From NCBI GenBank assembly GCA_010015655.1, contig ML976718.1, forward strand, positions 62,001 to 126,000: DNA of 64,000 nucleotides, in the 5' to 3' direction. Made by a program: the position numbers and the translations under genes. This document shows positions 23,000 to 35,600 of this stretch, piece after piece. Position 1 is the stretch's first letter. Each line of letters begins with the position of its first letter. Below the pieces are notes generated by a model, which saw only the letters and a list, made by a program, of their open reading frames with translations, made no database searches and was not told the DNA's origin. Source of the stretch: Bimuria novae-zelandiae CBS 107.79. Its lineage: Eukaryota > Ascomycota > Dothideomycetes > Pleosporales > Didymosphaeriaceae.

Positions 23000-25900
23000 T
23001 TTTAAAGGCTATAGCTAGACTTAACACTAGTAACAGTATACTTACTTATTAATAACATTGTGTTTGCATCGACAATAATTAATTTAGGTTATTTAACCTT
23101 TAGATTTATATTAAAAAAACTTATAACGAAAGCCCACCTACAGCGTAAGAACCTACCCTATTTACAAAAGATTATTAGTATTAGAGGCATGCGACTTTTC
23201 GTACGCGAAGTAGTCTAACTAGAAGTAGATATTAATAGCTATATAGAATTAATATAGCTATACGTCTTACCTAACAACGGGTCGTACGACCTAATCCTCG
23301 GCCTAATCTAGATAAAGAAGAATGGGGTTAAACTAGCCCTAGCAAAGAAATTAATCTAGATTAGAAGTTTAGGCACCCGCACCCGTAACTAAGAAGGTAA
23401 AAACTATTAATAAAGCCCTAAGGGGTATTAGCCGCAGCCTTTATAGCCCTAGATTAGCATAATTAACGCCTAGGAAACAGGGCTAAGGTGTTTTCTATAT
23501 TAATAAAGGATATACAGAAGGCGTTAACCTGCAAGCTAAAGGTGAACCTACGAGAGTTACTACTTAAAACTTTTAAAGACTTATGGCGTATCTTTTGTAG
23601 GGAACAAGCTAACAAGCTCCCCCCGCACTGTGGACCTAGAGTGGATCTTTTCATCCCTCTCGTGGAAAAAGATGTCGAGACCCTAGAGATCCCCTATAGC
23701 CCTCTATTTAATATGTCTCGCGAAGAGTTGCTCGTCCTTTAGAAAGAGCTTACTAAATACTTAGATAAAGGCTTTATTTAGGTAAGTAAGTCTAGCGCTA
23801 CCGCCCTAGTATTATTTACTAAGGAACCTAGCAGAGGACTGCGCTTCTACGTTAATTATTAAGCTCTAAACGCTATTTTAAAGAAGGACTAGTACCCTCT
23901 ACTATTAATTAGCAAGACCCTTTAGCTCCTCGCGAAGGCTAAATAGTTCAGTAAACTTAACGTAATCTAAGCCTTCTATAAGCTTTAGATAGTAAAAGGC
24001 AAGGAATAGAAGACGGCGTTTAGAATCTAATTTAGTCTCTATAAGTAACTAGTAGTTCCTTTTAGCCTAGCTAACGCGCTAAGTACGTTCTAGTAGTATA
24101 TTAACTAGGTGCTAAGGGAGCACCTCGACAACTACTGCTTAGCGTATATAGATAACGTTCTTATCTTCTCTAGTGGCAGCCAAAAAGACCACGAAGAGAA
24201 AGTACGTACTATAATCTAGAAGTTAGGGACCGCAGGACTATACTTAGATATTAAAAAATCTAAGTTCTATATTAAAAAGACTAAGTACCTTAAATTTATT
24301 ATAGAAGTTAACAAGGGCGTAAGCATGGACCTAGATAAAGTCTAAGCAATTTAGGAATAGGAGCTACTAACTTTAGTAAAGGGAGTCTAGAGCTTCGTAG
24401 GCTTCGCGAACTTTTATTAAAGATTTATACGTGACTTCTCTAGCATAGTAAGCCCCCTTATAAAGCTTACTAGTAAAAGAGCAGAATTTGTCTAGGGATA
24501 AGAGTAGCAGCACGCATTTAACTTCCTAAAGACGGCGTTTTATACGGACCCCGCGCTGGCCCACTTTGACCCCGAACGAGAATTAGTACTAGAAGTAGAC
24601 GCCTCTGGCTAGTCGACCAGGGGATGCTTCTCCTAGTACGATAACAATAGGATTCTGCGCCTAGTGGCTTACTTCTTAGCGAAGAATAGCCTGGCAGAAT
24701 ATAACTACGCTATTTACGATAAAGAAATACTTGCAGTTATTAAATACGTAGACAAATAGGACTATATATATGAAGTAGTAAAGCACCTTATGGTCTACAC
24801 TAATTATAAGAACCTCACGTATTTCGCTACCAAACAAAGATTGGACAAACGACACGTTTAGTAGGCAGACACACTTAGCCATATTAATATAACGTTTATA
24901 TATAGACTAGGGTTAGTAAACTCTAGGGCGGACGCCCTTTCTCGGAGGGACTAAGACCTGCTAAAGGACGGTGGAGATAATAAATTAAAGTCAAGGCACT
25001 TTATGCTTCTTTAGAAGACTACTAAGAGAAATAGCTTAAAGTCTTTTATCCCCTAAATACCCACTACTATAGAGGAACCTAACTATACTAAAGCAGACAA
25101 GGACTTAGTGCTCGCTCACCTAACACGCCCTAAACTACCCACATTAACCCTTTAAGGAGGTAATAGCCCTGCCAAGCGACGCGAATCAGACTTTAACACT
25201 ATGTAGTAAGAGGTAGAACGCGATAAAGACAGTGCGTATAGCAAGATAAAGGCCTATATTAAGAATGGGCTTAGGAAGTTTAAACCCAGGTGGAAGTTAT
25301 CTGTTAGTATCTTAGAATATAGTATAGATGACTAAGGGTACCTACGCTACAGGTTAAGACGATAGGTACCAGAATTAGAACCTCTATAGACAAAGCTAAT
25401 AGCGGTCGCGCATAGTTCCCTAGCTTTAGGATACTTAGGACAAGAAAACACCTATAAGATCCTTACTCGAGACTACTTCTTCCCAGGGATATCTAACCAA
25501 GTAAGGCAGTACATCAAGAACTATAATGTCTATAGAAGAACTAAACCATAGAGAGAAGCAAAACAGGGCCTGCTAAAGCCCTTACTACTACCTAAACAAG
25601 GATAGAAGGATATTACAATAGACTTTATTACTACCCTACCCGAGAGCGATGGCTGCACGAATATTATAGTAATTGTAGATAGACTTAGTAAGGACCCTAA
25701 GTTTATTAGTTTTTTAAATCTTAATATACCCACGGTTATGATAGCGTTCCTTTAATACTAGGTAGCAGACTACTTCTTTTCCTCCTCTATTATATCGGAC
25801 CGCGGGGGACAATTCGTGAGCGAATTTTAAACTACACTCTATGAACAAGCAGGTATCGACCGAAGACTGTCTATAGTAAAGCACCTGGAGACGGACGGGT

Positions 25901-26725
25901 AGATAGAATAAATAAACTCCATCCTTAAAGCCTACCTCCGGGCGTACTATAACTAGTAATAGGATAATTGGATAAAGTGGCTTCCTATAGCCTAGATAGC
26001 TATTAAAAGGCGAGAAGCTATATTAATAGGAGTTAGCCTGTTTTTCCTATCCTACGGCTGGAACGTTAAACCAGTTAAGAACTTTAGGGCACGGAGATTA
26101 GCCTTAAAGCTTAGAACTAACGCAAAGAAGGCCGCAAAGGTAATAATAAAGAAGTTTAAGGAGGTTTTTAACTTCACCTAGGTAAAAATAGTAATAGCCT
26201 AATAAGAATAAGAGCGCCTGGCGAACCGTCGACGTAAGAACGCTCTAATCTTAAAGAAAGGAGATAAGGTATGGCTAAAGTATAGGAACTACCTCTAAAA
26301 CTAACGTTTAAGCAAGAAGCTTAACTGGAAGTAAGGAAAGTTTACTATAAGGAAAGTAATAAACTCTTACGTAGTAGAACTAAACGTCCTGCTAAACATA
26401 CACCTAAGGTTCTACGTAGATAGGCTAAAGTTAGCCTCGTTAAACCCTCTCCCTAGCTAAACCACTGATAACGCCCAGCCCGAAGCAATTATAATAAAAG
26501 AGGGGGAAGAGGAGTATAGTATAGTTAATATATATAAAGAACGCTGGTCCCGTAGAGGCAAGAGGGTAAAATACCTAGTATAGTAGGAAAACTACTCTTA
26601 AAGAACTTAGGAACCTTATAAGAATCTTAACTAAGCTACTGCGTTAGACTATTAGGAGAAGTTTACTAAGCTATATTAAAATTATAACGGAAAACTCCCG
26701 ATAAGATTCTATCGCGATATCCCCT
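23000..26725 (+). pseudogene. pol of element F: protease, RT, RNase H, integrase, chromodomain
   Basis: RT lies at about 23740-24420, with YIDN at 24145-24156 where YIDD is expected (second Asp changed to Asn by G-to-A). RNase H is at about 24580-24960 (DASG, TNYKNLTYF, RADALSRRD). The integrase is at about 25400-26100: the HHCC remnant reads Y-N-V-Y, with the Cys pair turned to Tyr, followed by IDFITTLPESDG and DRGGQFVSEF. The GPY-like part is at about 26260-26450. A chromodomain-like tail near 26515-26640 holds YLV..ENYS.RT.EPYKNL. Many RIP stops. Confidence 0.88.
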
Positions 26726-26749
26726 AAATTAGCTTTTATTAGGGCCTAA

Positions 26750-28600
26750 AGGAGGCTCTACGATGCCTGCCTCGCTAAGCTAGGAAACCTAGCTAGATAA
26801 AGGTGTCCGAGATAAGGGTAGGAACAATATTATTAAGGGATAAAGTTAAGTATTAGGGAAGAAAGTTAAGAAGGAATCTTAAAAAAGCGACTTAGAAAAC
26901 CCTTAAAACTACTAAGGATAATAAAGGGACTAAATAATTCCTGTGGTAGTAAGGGATAACCCTTACGAAAGAAGTGAGCCTTAGAAGCAAACTAAAGCAA
27001 AAAGGAGAAAGGAACTAGGTAGGAGAGGTATCTTTAGCTGCTAAAGGAATAGTAAAACCCTCCCTAATAACGTTTAGGTCCACTTCTCCGCCCTCTAATA
27101 CACCGCTAGGGTTAGAGAAGCTATTATCCTCCTTACTTAGGCGCTCTCTAATTACGACAGCCCGAAGCCGCTAGCGTAAGCCCTAGTAGGCTTAAGTAGG
27201 CATATTAGCTCCCGCGAGGACATTATCTATTATCTAGAAACTATCTATTATAATGCCCTTATCCACCACCACGAACTTGCTAGAGAGCTACACGATATTA
27301 GCCTTAAAAGATAGCTTTATTATCTAAAAGGAACTTATAAAAGGGTTCTTGCACTCTTAACAGAATACTTTAAAGTTAGTAGTATAAATTTAAAAAAGGT
27401 TAAAAGTCTTCTTAACCGCGACGGCGATGCGCTCTAAGAGCTAAATAGCCTTAAAAGAAGAAGTAATAAGGCCTAAAGTAGTAGTAGTCTTACTCTTAAA
27501 GGAGGTATAGTAATTAACGATAGTAACCTTACGAGTAGAATAGAACGCGTTAAGGTTAGTAAGAAAGGCCTTTTATTCCTAGCTACTCTTTAAAACCTCG
27601 TTTGCAAGGTAGCCTATACTAATAACTATAATATTAGTAAACTCTTCGCGGCTAACTTTGTTAAGGGCAGGCCAAATCTAGGTAGGGGAAGGAGTTAGCA
27701 GAGCACACCCTAAAGTTATCTAGAATAAGTTAGACTAAAGCATACTTGTCTAGTGTAGCTAGTAAGCTTGTAGGTACGGCACTCCTCGCAGGACACCGTC
27801 TTGCCCGCTAGCACCTACTAACAGACGCGTCTATAGGTAATATAGTTAATATACTAACGCTCAATTATCGCGCGCAGTAAAATTAGACCCTAGAAGCTAA
27901 GCTTATTAAGTTAGCGAGTGCACACACCTAGGCCGACAAAGAACTAGGAAGGAGGTTAGAAGAGTAAGGAAGCAAGTTAGAAGGTAGGAAGAAGTAAAAA
28001 AAGCGTAAAAGAGGGTCTAGAACTTACTTCGCAAGCTTTAGAAGGACTAAACTTCTTAATAAGCTAGCTAAGAAGGATTACGCTAGCGTTAGATATAGTA
28101 GCCTTATTTTAAAAAAGCTTAGTCTTCTTAAGTTAGTAGCTAGGTAACCGCGACGAGGACAGGCCTTCCTTTATCTTATTATTAAAGTTAGTAGCACGCC
28201 TTTAACGCTTAGGCATTCTTATTACGTAGCTATTACGCGAAGGGCTAGCTATCTTATTAAAATAATAAGGGGAATTAGGTCGCGAAGTTAGGGAAAACTA
28301 GGTTAAAAGCAAGACGTTGCAGCGCACGAAGTTAAGCTAAGAAAAAAGAGAAAGCTTAAAAGAATAAAGTCTAAAAGCTAAGTAAGAAGCGATTTTATGT
28401 ATATAATAATAAGTAAACGCACTAGCGCGAACACACCACTATAGTAACTACTTATACTAAGGATATAAAATTAAACACGCAAGAATAGAACTAGTAAGAA
28501 GTTTATAATAGCGAGAGGATCGCAAGCAGATAATAAAACAACCGCAAAGCTACATAAATAAGATAAAACGCAGAGATTTCTTTTTTTTACCCTTAATAGA
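26750..28600 (+). pseudogene. Additional ORF (ORF3) of element F, unknown function
   Basis: Between the end of pol and the 3' LTR lies about 1.85 kb that is coding-like on the sense strand. The longest readable part (about 27215-27800) contains REDIIYYLETIYYNALIHHH followed by a helical, Lys/Arg/Leu-rich region. It is broken almost only by TAG/TAA at presumed Gln/Trp codons. A serine/proline-rich part precedes it and a basic part (about 27940-28050) follows. The same region is present in the reverse F copy. The position is that of env in retroviruses, but I see no signal peptide, membrane helix or similarity to any family. Confidence 0.55.
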
Positions 28601-28613
28601 AGGAAGGGAGGTA

Positions 28614-28774
28614 TATAATAGGCTACGTCTAGTTATTGCCTCGGATCCTTAACCCTTAGTTATGCGAACCCTAGATATATAAGTTCGACGCCCGAAGCTT
28701 AACTTCGGACTCTCTATTAAATTTATAAGTATTCTTCTGGCACCTTTGGCTCCTTGAGCACCCAGCCCCTTACA
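28614..28774 (+). repeat. 3' LTR of element F
   Basis: 161 bp, starts TATAATAGGC (TG mutated to TA), ends CCCCTTACA and is followed by CTTAT. Confidence 0.93.
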
Positions 28775-28779
28775 CTTAT

Positions 28780-30350
28780 AATAGTAAAAGATTACATTAA
28801 CTTTCTCCTGCTCGAGCTAGACTAGTAAGCCTTACAGGCTCTATAATAAATTAGGAGAATAAATAAATTTCCTATAAATATTTAGCTTTACGCCTCGCTT
28901 TCTAGCTCTTATAACTATTTCCTATATATAGCGTGTCTTAGCTAATTTAAGCAAGCGAGCTAGCGCGTCGCGCTAAGAAACTAATCTAAAAAGTTTTTTA
29001 AATCTTCATTAAATAAGATAGCTATAATTTTACTTAAGAAAATGCTAAACTAAGACGCAAGACGCTGTTTATTTATCTAGTAGTCTAGTATAGCGTCTAT
29101 AAGTATTATCCACGAAGCTATAAAGGGTAAATTCTACTAAATTATAACGTAAGATGTAAGTTTATGTTACAGAATCTAGCAAACGTGTGTAATAAAAAAA
29201 TATGAATTAAATAAACCTAGTACGCGTTAGAATAGTGAAGGCCTATATTTAGCTATCTAAGCGTATCGACTCTGCGAACTCTACGTTTGGTGGCTTTTTT
29301 ATTAATATAGTTTGTAGAGAGCAGGATAGACGTGATTAAAAGCGTAGTAGGAATAAAGATTAGGAATAGTGTCTATATATAACGTTGAAAAAGGTATTTA
29401 TTAAGATATGCACGATCGTGCTTAAAATACATAAGATCTATATACTAGGTTATTATTAACTTAGTTAATTTATATACAGGCGTTTCAAGGGTAGAGGCGC
29501 TACTAAGGTTAGTCTACAAAATAGCTTAAGGATTCTAATTATACTAGATTTTAAGAAACTATCCACGTATCGAGAAGAATACTAGGACCTTTAAGGCGAA
29601 GATAGCGAGTGACGTGGATAGAAATACTAGGAAGAAGGTCAAGGATACGCTACTAAGTTATTAAGCTTTAGTAAATAAGTAGTAAAAGTTAAGGTTGGCT
29701 AGTAGACTAGCCATTGTGAGGACAAGCACGTGTTCCTTTATCGAAAGAGTAGATAAGGTAAGTTGGCTCTATTTTAGCTACGCTAAGATAAGGAGGCTGT
29801 AGGTACACATGGCTTACGCGCTTTTATGCGCAGCCATTAGAGCGGAATAACTATCTATTTAAGGTAGCTACGCTAGATACCTAAGTAGTCGCACCTCGTA
29901 TACGAGGTCTTATAACCTACTAGTATACTAGGCTATTAAGACTAGGTAGCAAGGCCGCTATTACTATTTATAGTATAAGTAGTAGTTATTAAGTTGTAGC
30001 TAGTCTTAATTATATTAGGACGAAGGCTTAGCGTAGCTAAATTTTTTAGTATCTATATAAAGTAGTTATAAAGGGTAAAAGTAGCTACTAGCTCCTTTAA
30101 GCGCTTAAATTGGTAATATAGTAATTAATAGTTTTAGCTATAACTATTATAACTTTCTTTTAGGTCTCTATCGCCTTACGCGTAGCTATAAGGTGGAAGT
30201 TAAGGGCGTTAGCTACTATATCTATAGTAGCTTCTAGGCGGATAGGCACGCCTCTACTAAAGGAAAGGCGTCTAGGAGGGCAGAAATCAGTCTATTAGCG
30301 CTTCATAAAGGGGTGCTAGATGTTAGTCTATCGCGCAGACTTAGGGTCTA
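28780..30350. other. AT-rich RIP-like sequence, possible decayed coding region
   Basis: Continuation of the sequence left of element F. A plus-strand stretch at about 29570-30000 is readable with mainly TAG/TAA breaks (basic residues, then RSYNLLVY.AIKTR.QGRYYY), suggesting an old coding sequence mutated by RIP. I cannot assign it. A short (AGT)n microsatellite lies at about 30368-30383. Confidence 0.35.
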
Positions 30351-30352
30351 GG

Positions 30353-31255
30353 GGGCGAGTTACTATAGTAGTAGTAGTAGTATTGGTTTTACGTCCTATG
30401 TAACCTCCCAGGGGGTATGTAGACGTGCCCTGCACTTAGTAAGGGCCACTCATGCTAGTGCTACCGCTGCTATAGGAGCGGCCTCTCTTGCTGCTGTCCC
30501 TCTCCAGATAGGGGCGACTCAGCTGTTTAATCTGGCCTTTGTGTGACAATAGTGGGAAAAGTGGTGGCCTTCTAGCTGCCCCCAGTCCTGTACAGAAGCA
30601 TGCCAAGACTTATTAGAGGTAAGGAAAGATATATACACGCATATAGGTATACAAAAGAGAGAGCTGAGTCTCATATAGTAGATACCCTAGCAAGTTGTGA
30701 GCAGGTAGCGTATCTACTTCGCCTAAAGCGAGGGTTTGCGTCCGCTCGCCCATGACGTGGTTGGCCAGTTGCTTGCTAACGTGTGCTGTCATCAACACTA
30801 AGTGCAAGAAGGGTTGCGTATTCTCCTGGGCTCAGCGCCCTGGGCGAGTTACTATAGAGGCCCCCGGAGGGGGGCTTTAAGGTGTCTTTATTGCTATTAT
30901 TAATCTACCGCACGCGTGCGGTGCCTGAGGATGGCTAGGAGTAGGATTTCAGATAAAACTAAGCGGAGCGAGATAAAGATTTAGCAATTTTACCACTTTC
31001 TCAAAATTCCAAAAGTTGGTGATGGTGCATCGTGGGCTCGAGAGACTATGGGAGCGAATGGTACATGTACGCGGTGTTCAAAGAGACAGCTAAAGTTTAT
31101 TTCTTAAAGGATGTCACTCTGCGTGAGACATTGAAAGATTCCTACCTTTGTTAAGGTGATTCCGCTAGAAGACATTCATTAACACTGCAGTATTAACTTC
31201 TTCCAGCGGCTGCAGCCGACACGACCTTTATTGAGGGTTTGTACACTACAATTGG
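30353..31255. other. Low-RIP intergenic sequence with a 16 bp direct repeat and hairpins
   Basis: Base composition returns to normal here. The 16-mer GGGCGAGTTACTATAG occurs at 30353-30368 and 30842-30857. A GCCCCC/GGGGGC hairpin (30860-30875) and the 16 bp perfect palindrome ACCGCACGCGTGCGGT (30907-30922) follow. No gene, tRNA or recognised element was found. Confidence 0.5.
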
Positions 31256-31261
31256 TTAGCT

Positions 31262-31678
31262 TCATCCCACAACTTGGTTATATATTACCACTGACACGAA
31301 CGCCTCGAATGGCACACCCCTCAATCGCTTTTTGCCATCGACAACCGTCCACGGCTTTGGGCGAAAGCTCACTTCGGCCCAAGAGCGAATCAATTGACGT
31401 CAATAGCAAGCTTGTGCAGCTGGAGTAAGGCATCGATCCCTAAAGGTATTCACGCTGTTCCTTGCAATTGACTTTGCTAAAGGGGCGTCATGTAGTAGTT
31501 GCTGGATTTTTGGTTCCAGATCGGACCAATCGCGTTCGACTTGAACAAAGTTTTGGTCTGGTCCAGATGACACGAGTAAGCTTTGATGTGGCTCTATCCA
31601 TTCCCATTTGTGCATGATCGGTATCGATTCGCAATTGAGACCATACTTCGCTCGGCACAGGGGGTTTTCCTTCACATA
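31262..31678 (-). pseudogene. Glycosyltransferase family 90 (CAP10-like) C-terminal fragment
   Basis: The minus-strand frame resembles the C-terminal third of fungal GT90/CAP10 proteins, Golgi-type enzymes that add xylose or other sugars to glycans. It has a HKWEWIEPH block, then GPDQNFVQVERDWSDLEPK, then FRDRCLTPAAQACY. A TGA at 31400-31402 replaces the Trp expected after ACY, and the same frame then continues with RQLIRSWAEV and GKKRLRGVPFEAFV to a stop at 31262-31264. Upstream of 31678 the frame meets stops and no further GT90 sequence is seen, so most of the gene is gone. The TGG-to-TGA change is the type made by RIP. Confidence 0.82.
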
Positions 31679-31689
31679 GGGACTTTAAC

Positions 31690-32205
31690 TTAAATGGATC
31701 GGCCTACCTCGCCGACGGAAACCAGTTAGCGCCTGCCACGTTAATACAAACACTGGAGTGAACGGGCTCCCCGCCACAGGCTTGGCTAGTTAGGGCTCTA
31801 AGCCGCCTACTAAGGCGCAAATAGGTAGTTAGTTAATATGCTAAGGCAATATATAGCCTAATTAAAATTCGTACAAAACTTACCTACACATCACCTCCAC
31901 GATAGCCATAAACTACATAGAGAAAACGGATAATTCTCTTTACATTTCTAAGAGGTAGCAAACTAATAATTTATTTTAGGGACAATCTATCCGTTTGCTA
32001 TATTGTTTATGTGCTATTAACCTAGCGATATAGAGTGTAACTTAGCTAGGGTAAACAAAAGTAAGATCGCCTAAACGACGAAAGCCGCTTAACTATTTAA
32101 AAGCGTCTAATTACTCTATACAGATACATATACAACACTACACACGACATACTTTATATTGCCACCACTACTTACAACTTAATATTATTAATATAATAGG
32201 CTCTA
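31690..32205. other. Intergenic, moderately AT-rich, nothing recognised
   Basis: From about 31800 the sequence becomes TA-rich with scattered GC words. No frame or repeat could be assigned. Confidence 0.3.
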
Positions 32206-32207
32206 AT

Positions 32208-32612
32208 TGCTCGCTCTGCAATTAATCTTTCCTTAACAACAAGGCTCTACAGCAACACAAACGAGACTCGCCTGCACATACGGTGTCCTTCGACTGTGAC
32301 GACTGCAACCAGTCCTTTAGTAGCAAGGAAGCCCTCGAGTAGCACCTGCAGAACTCGCCTGCACATGCGGTGTCCTTCGATTGCGACGACTGCAACCGGT
32401 CTTTCGGTAGCAAAAAAGCTCTCGAGCAGCACCTGCGGGATTCTTCGGCTCGCCCTATAGCTATCCGCACACTTAGCACTACATGTGCAATTGGGATGCA
32501 CAAGTCTAACCGTATTCTCTGCGTGGCCCATATTGTCTCACAAGCCCCGTGCGGAGACTGTGCAATACGCGGCAATCAGAGCTTAAGAAGAACATTACTT
32601 TTCCAGAAATAG
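32208..32612 (+). pseudogene. C2H2 zinc-finger array fragment
   Basis: Three tandem copies of a finger of about 29 residues can be read on the plus strand from 32208. Each has C-x2-C, then a SF..KKALQQH-like helix, then RDSPAH; the best is FDCDDCNRSFGSKKALEQHL at about 32373-32432. This finger type recurs in fungal C2H2 proteins of unknown role. In-frame TAA (32223-32225) and TAG in finger 2 stand where Gln is expected (CAA/CAG), so it is a pseudogene with RIP-type damage. Antisense frames over the same bases are shadows. Sequence after finger 3 (to 32612) is open but not recognisable. Confidence 0.72.
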
Positions 32613-32666
32613 TCCGTAACAAAACTCATAAATATCATAAACTCTACACCTGCGTTCCCCTCACAG

Positions 32667-35600
32667 CTAATACGCCCCCTGCCTCCCCTGATAAGTCTCA
32701 CCTTTAACAACACCCACGCTCCCCAATCCCGTCTTAACAACCGCATCAACCCCCAACTCCAGGCCCCCCAACTTAGTCTCCCCATCCTCATGCCCCCACA
32801 GCGCAATCGCCAGATAATTGGTCCCCTGATAATCCAAAATGCCCTGCGGAACCGGGAACCTCGTCTGGGGGCCTATATTATTGACATACTTGCCATACTG
32901 CCACCCATTGACGTAAAGCTGTGCGCGATACGCGCGGGCGCTCGAATTCGTGATGGTGAAGGAAAGCGGGATGTCCCAGCCGCCGGGGATATTGAGGTCG
33001 AAGGTGGCTGCGAAGAAGCCGATGCCGGGCTTGGTGAGGCCGTCGGCGACGGGGCCGGCGCTGTCGACCCAGCCTGCATCTGCGGCTAGTGCGCCGGGGA
33101 GGTGCAGACCCTGGCGCTCGGCGTAGAGGCCGCCTTCGTTGAGGGGCCCGCGGGACTTGTCGATGTAGTCTTCGCCGCCGAGGTTGCCGGTGAGCTTCCA
33201 GGAGACGGAGGCCTTGTCGTGGCCGTCGAGGTTGTAGTCCATGATGCCGCGCGGGTTCTTGGCGGTTTCTGTGCCGATGGTCCAGTTCTCGTCGAGACCC
33301 TGGTTGTCTATGACGACGGTGATTGTGTAGGTCTCGTTGGCTGTTAGAGCAGGGAGATTGAATGTGCTGGTGCCGAAGTATTCGCTAGCTAAGCCCTTCC
33401 AGCTCCCGAGGAATTGGTCGTTGAGCCACACGGAAGATCCGTACGCCGTGCCGCCTTGAGTAATGATAGAGAAGGTTTTCTCGGCGCCGGTGGCGGTGAA
33501 CTTGCCGCGGTAGAGGAGTGTGCCGGTGTGGTAGCCGTAGTCAGAGCTGTACAACGACTTTGGTGTGTTCAAGTCGCGGTGGGAGTTGTATGTTTTAACT
33601 AGATCCGCATCCTTCCAGTCTGAATCATCATACGAAGATTGAATCTCTGGCAGGGAGTTAATGTATTTCCAGTCAAGCGAACTCAGATCAGGGATTTTAA
33701 GGTCAGGCTTGGAGAAGTCGACGTTGGCGGATACGACGCCTTCGTCCGAGGTCTTGAAATCCAGTTCTTCGCCGTTAAAGGTCAGCTTAGAGAGACCAGA
33801 AGGTGCACCGCCAAGAATCTCGATGGGAGTTGTAGCGTTCACGTCGCCGGTGAGGACAAGGGCAGAGCCGTCCACTTTAGCAGTGCGGACCAGGTAGCCA
33901 GCTTTGAGGATGACGGCGTCGGCGTTGGAGTGCGGCCCTTGATCGACGGACCAGTAGTTGTACGCAGAATTGCGATCTGTATTCGTCAGTCTATGCCATT
34001 TCTACCACGAGTTGATAGACACGGGCTTGTTGTCAACTTACCAAGCATGTAAACGTAGACAAAGTCATCGACACCAACCTTGGCCACCTTACGGGTTCCA
34101 TCAGCTTCGAAGTTCAACAGCGTATATCCCCTTGTCGCAGTTGACTTAACATCGCCCTCAAGCACTTCCAGCCCGGTCACCGCAAGAACGAGCTCATGTG
34201 TCTCGCCCGGACCACCGTATACAACGAGCACAGTCTTGTCATCGTACTTGTGCCAAGTGAGGATCTCAGCCGTAGAGTACACAAGCGTCTTACCACCGAT
34301 GTCGTAATCGCTGACGTGAATCTTTGAGTCTCTGCCATTGAGCGAGAGGCTCGTCCCATTATACTGTGGAACAGTAGTGTTTCCGAAAGCGGAAGTCTGG
34401 ATGGTGAGCTTGTAGCTCGCCGAATCCAAAGTGTTATACGTTGTGTGTCGCACGAAGTAGAATTTTGTGCTGTTGTTGGTTGCGTCCGTCACCGTGATTG
34501 CCGGGTTCGTCGTGAACTGCTTCGTGCTGGCGCTGCCTCGGCTCGCAGTCAAATACGCGGGTGACACCTTAAAGAAGTTTGCCTGAAGCTTCTGCTCGGA
34601 ATACTTCTCCCGGTTCACCTGGCGGTCCTCCGCTATAACTGCAGCATAGTCGTACGACGTATAACCGCCAGGATGCCCGAGGTTGCCCCAATTTGTCCCA
34701 CCAAATGTCATATAGAAGTTCAGAATGGTGACGCCGAACGAATACAGGTTCTTGTAGAAGACGCGTTCGAACTGTGCGTTCACCAGCTGGAGACATTTTT
34801 CGAAGCCTGGTCCGCCCCACGGGTCGAACGACCCACCTTGGAACTCGATGATGGAGAACGGAGTGCTGGGGCTCTGGGTCAGGTGCTTGGTGTACCAGTC
34901 GGTGACTAACTGCCGGTCTCCCCAAACAGTGGGATTGGAGCAGTCAAAGCCGACCGGGTACCCATCGTGGCCGTAGATGTCAACCTTTCCCACACCGGTG
35001 CCAGGTGCATTGTGACCTTGCGGGCTGGCATCGTTGCTGATAAGTGGAACTACGACACCAGCATTACGAATCTGGTCCTCGACGTACTGCATGTACTCTC
35101 CGTCCGGGAATGGTTTCACATTTGAGTTTGTGTACTCGTTCTCCGGCTGGACAAGAATGATCGGTCCGCCGTTAGTGATTTGAGCTGCTGCGATAGTCTT
35201 GCCGATATTGGCCATGTAACTGTATAACAATCAACCAATGAAGCACTTTCTCGGCAATAAAGTCCTTACTTATCAGTTGCATTCAGGTAATCCTTTGCGC
35301 GCGTTCGCAAGAGACCCTGAACCCGCTGAATCCATCCTGGATAGCCGCCACCCGAGACTTCGGCGTTGATGTACGGTCCCGGACGTGCGAGCAAATAGAT
35401 TCCGGCTTCGCTAGCAGCTTCGAAGAAAGGCTTTAGGTTGAAAACACCTTCCTCCCGGTACTCGCCAGGCTTGCCTTCAAGCAATGCCCAGTCGACATAG
35501 AATGAGACACCGTTGTAGCCGAGAGCTTTGATCTTTTGAAAGATGTCGATGTATAGGTCCGGTACAGGCAGTCTACACTCGCATCAATAAGCTAGCCCTA

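Larger units (their letters stand above)
19349..28774 (+). mobile_element. Complete-length Ty3/gypsy chromovirus, family F, with a nested DNA transposon
   Basis: Two 161 bp LTRs (19349-19509 and 28614-28774) and the perfect duplication CTTAT (19344-19348, 28775-28779) delimit the element. Total length is 9426 bp, about 7.5 kb after removing the 1927 bp transposon plus its TA. Order: gag (interrupted), protease, RT, RNase H, integrase, chromodomain-like tail, then about 1.85 kb of additional coding-like sequence before the 3' LTR. All coding parts are RIP-mutated. A second, reverse copy (7349-17340) shares the post-pol region, so that part belongs to the element. Confidence 0.93.

Noticed and set aside
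26750..28600. ORF3 of element F as an env gene
   Set aside because: Only its position fits; no signal peptide, membrane segment or Cys pattern was seen.
30399..30826. TGTAACCTCCC...GGGCTCA as another solo LTR
   Set aside because: No matching 5 bp duplication and no second copy in the window.
33639..34052. Plus-strand open frame of 137 codons within the beta-galactosidase locus
   Set aside because: It is antisense to exons 4-5 of a clearly coding gene and has no domain; it is a shadow of GC-rich coding sequence.
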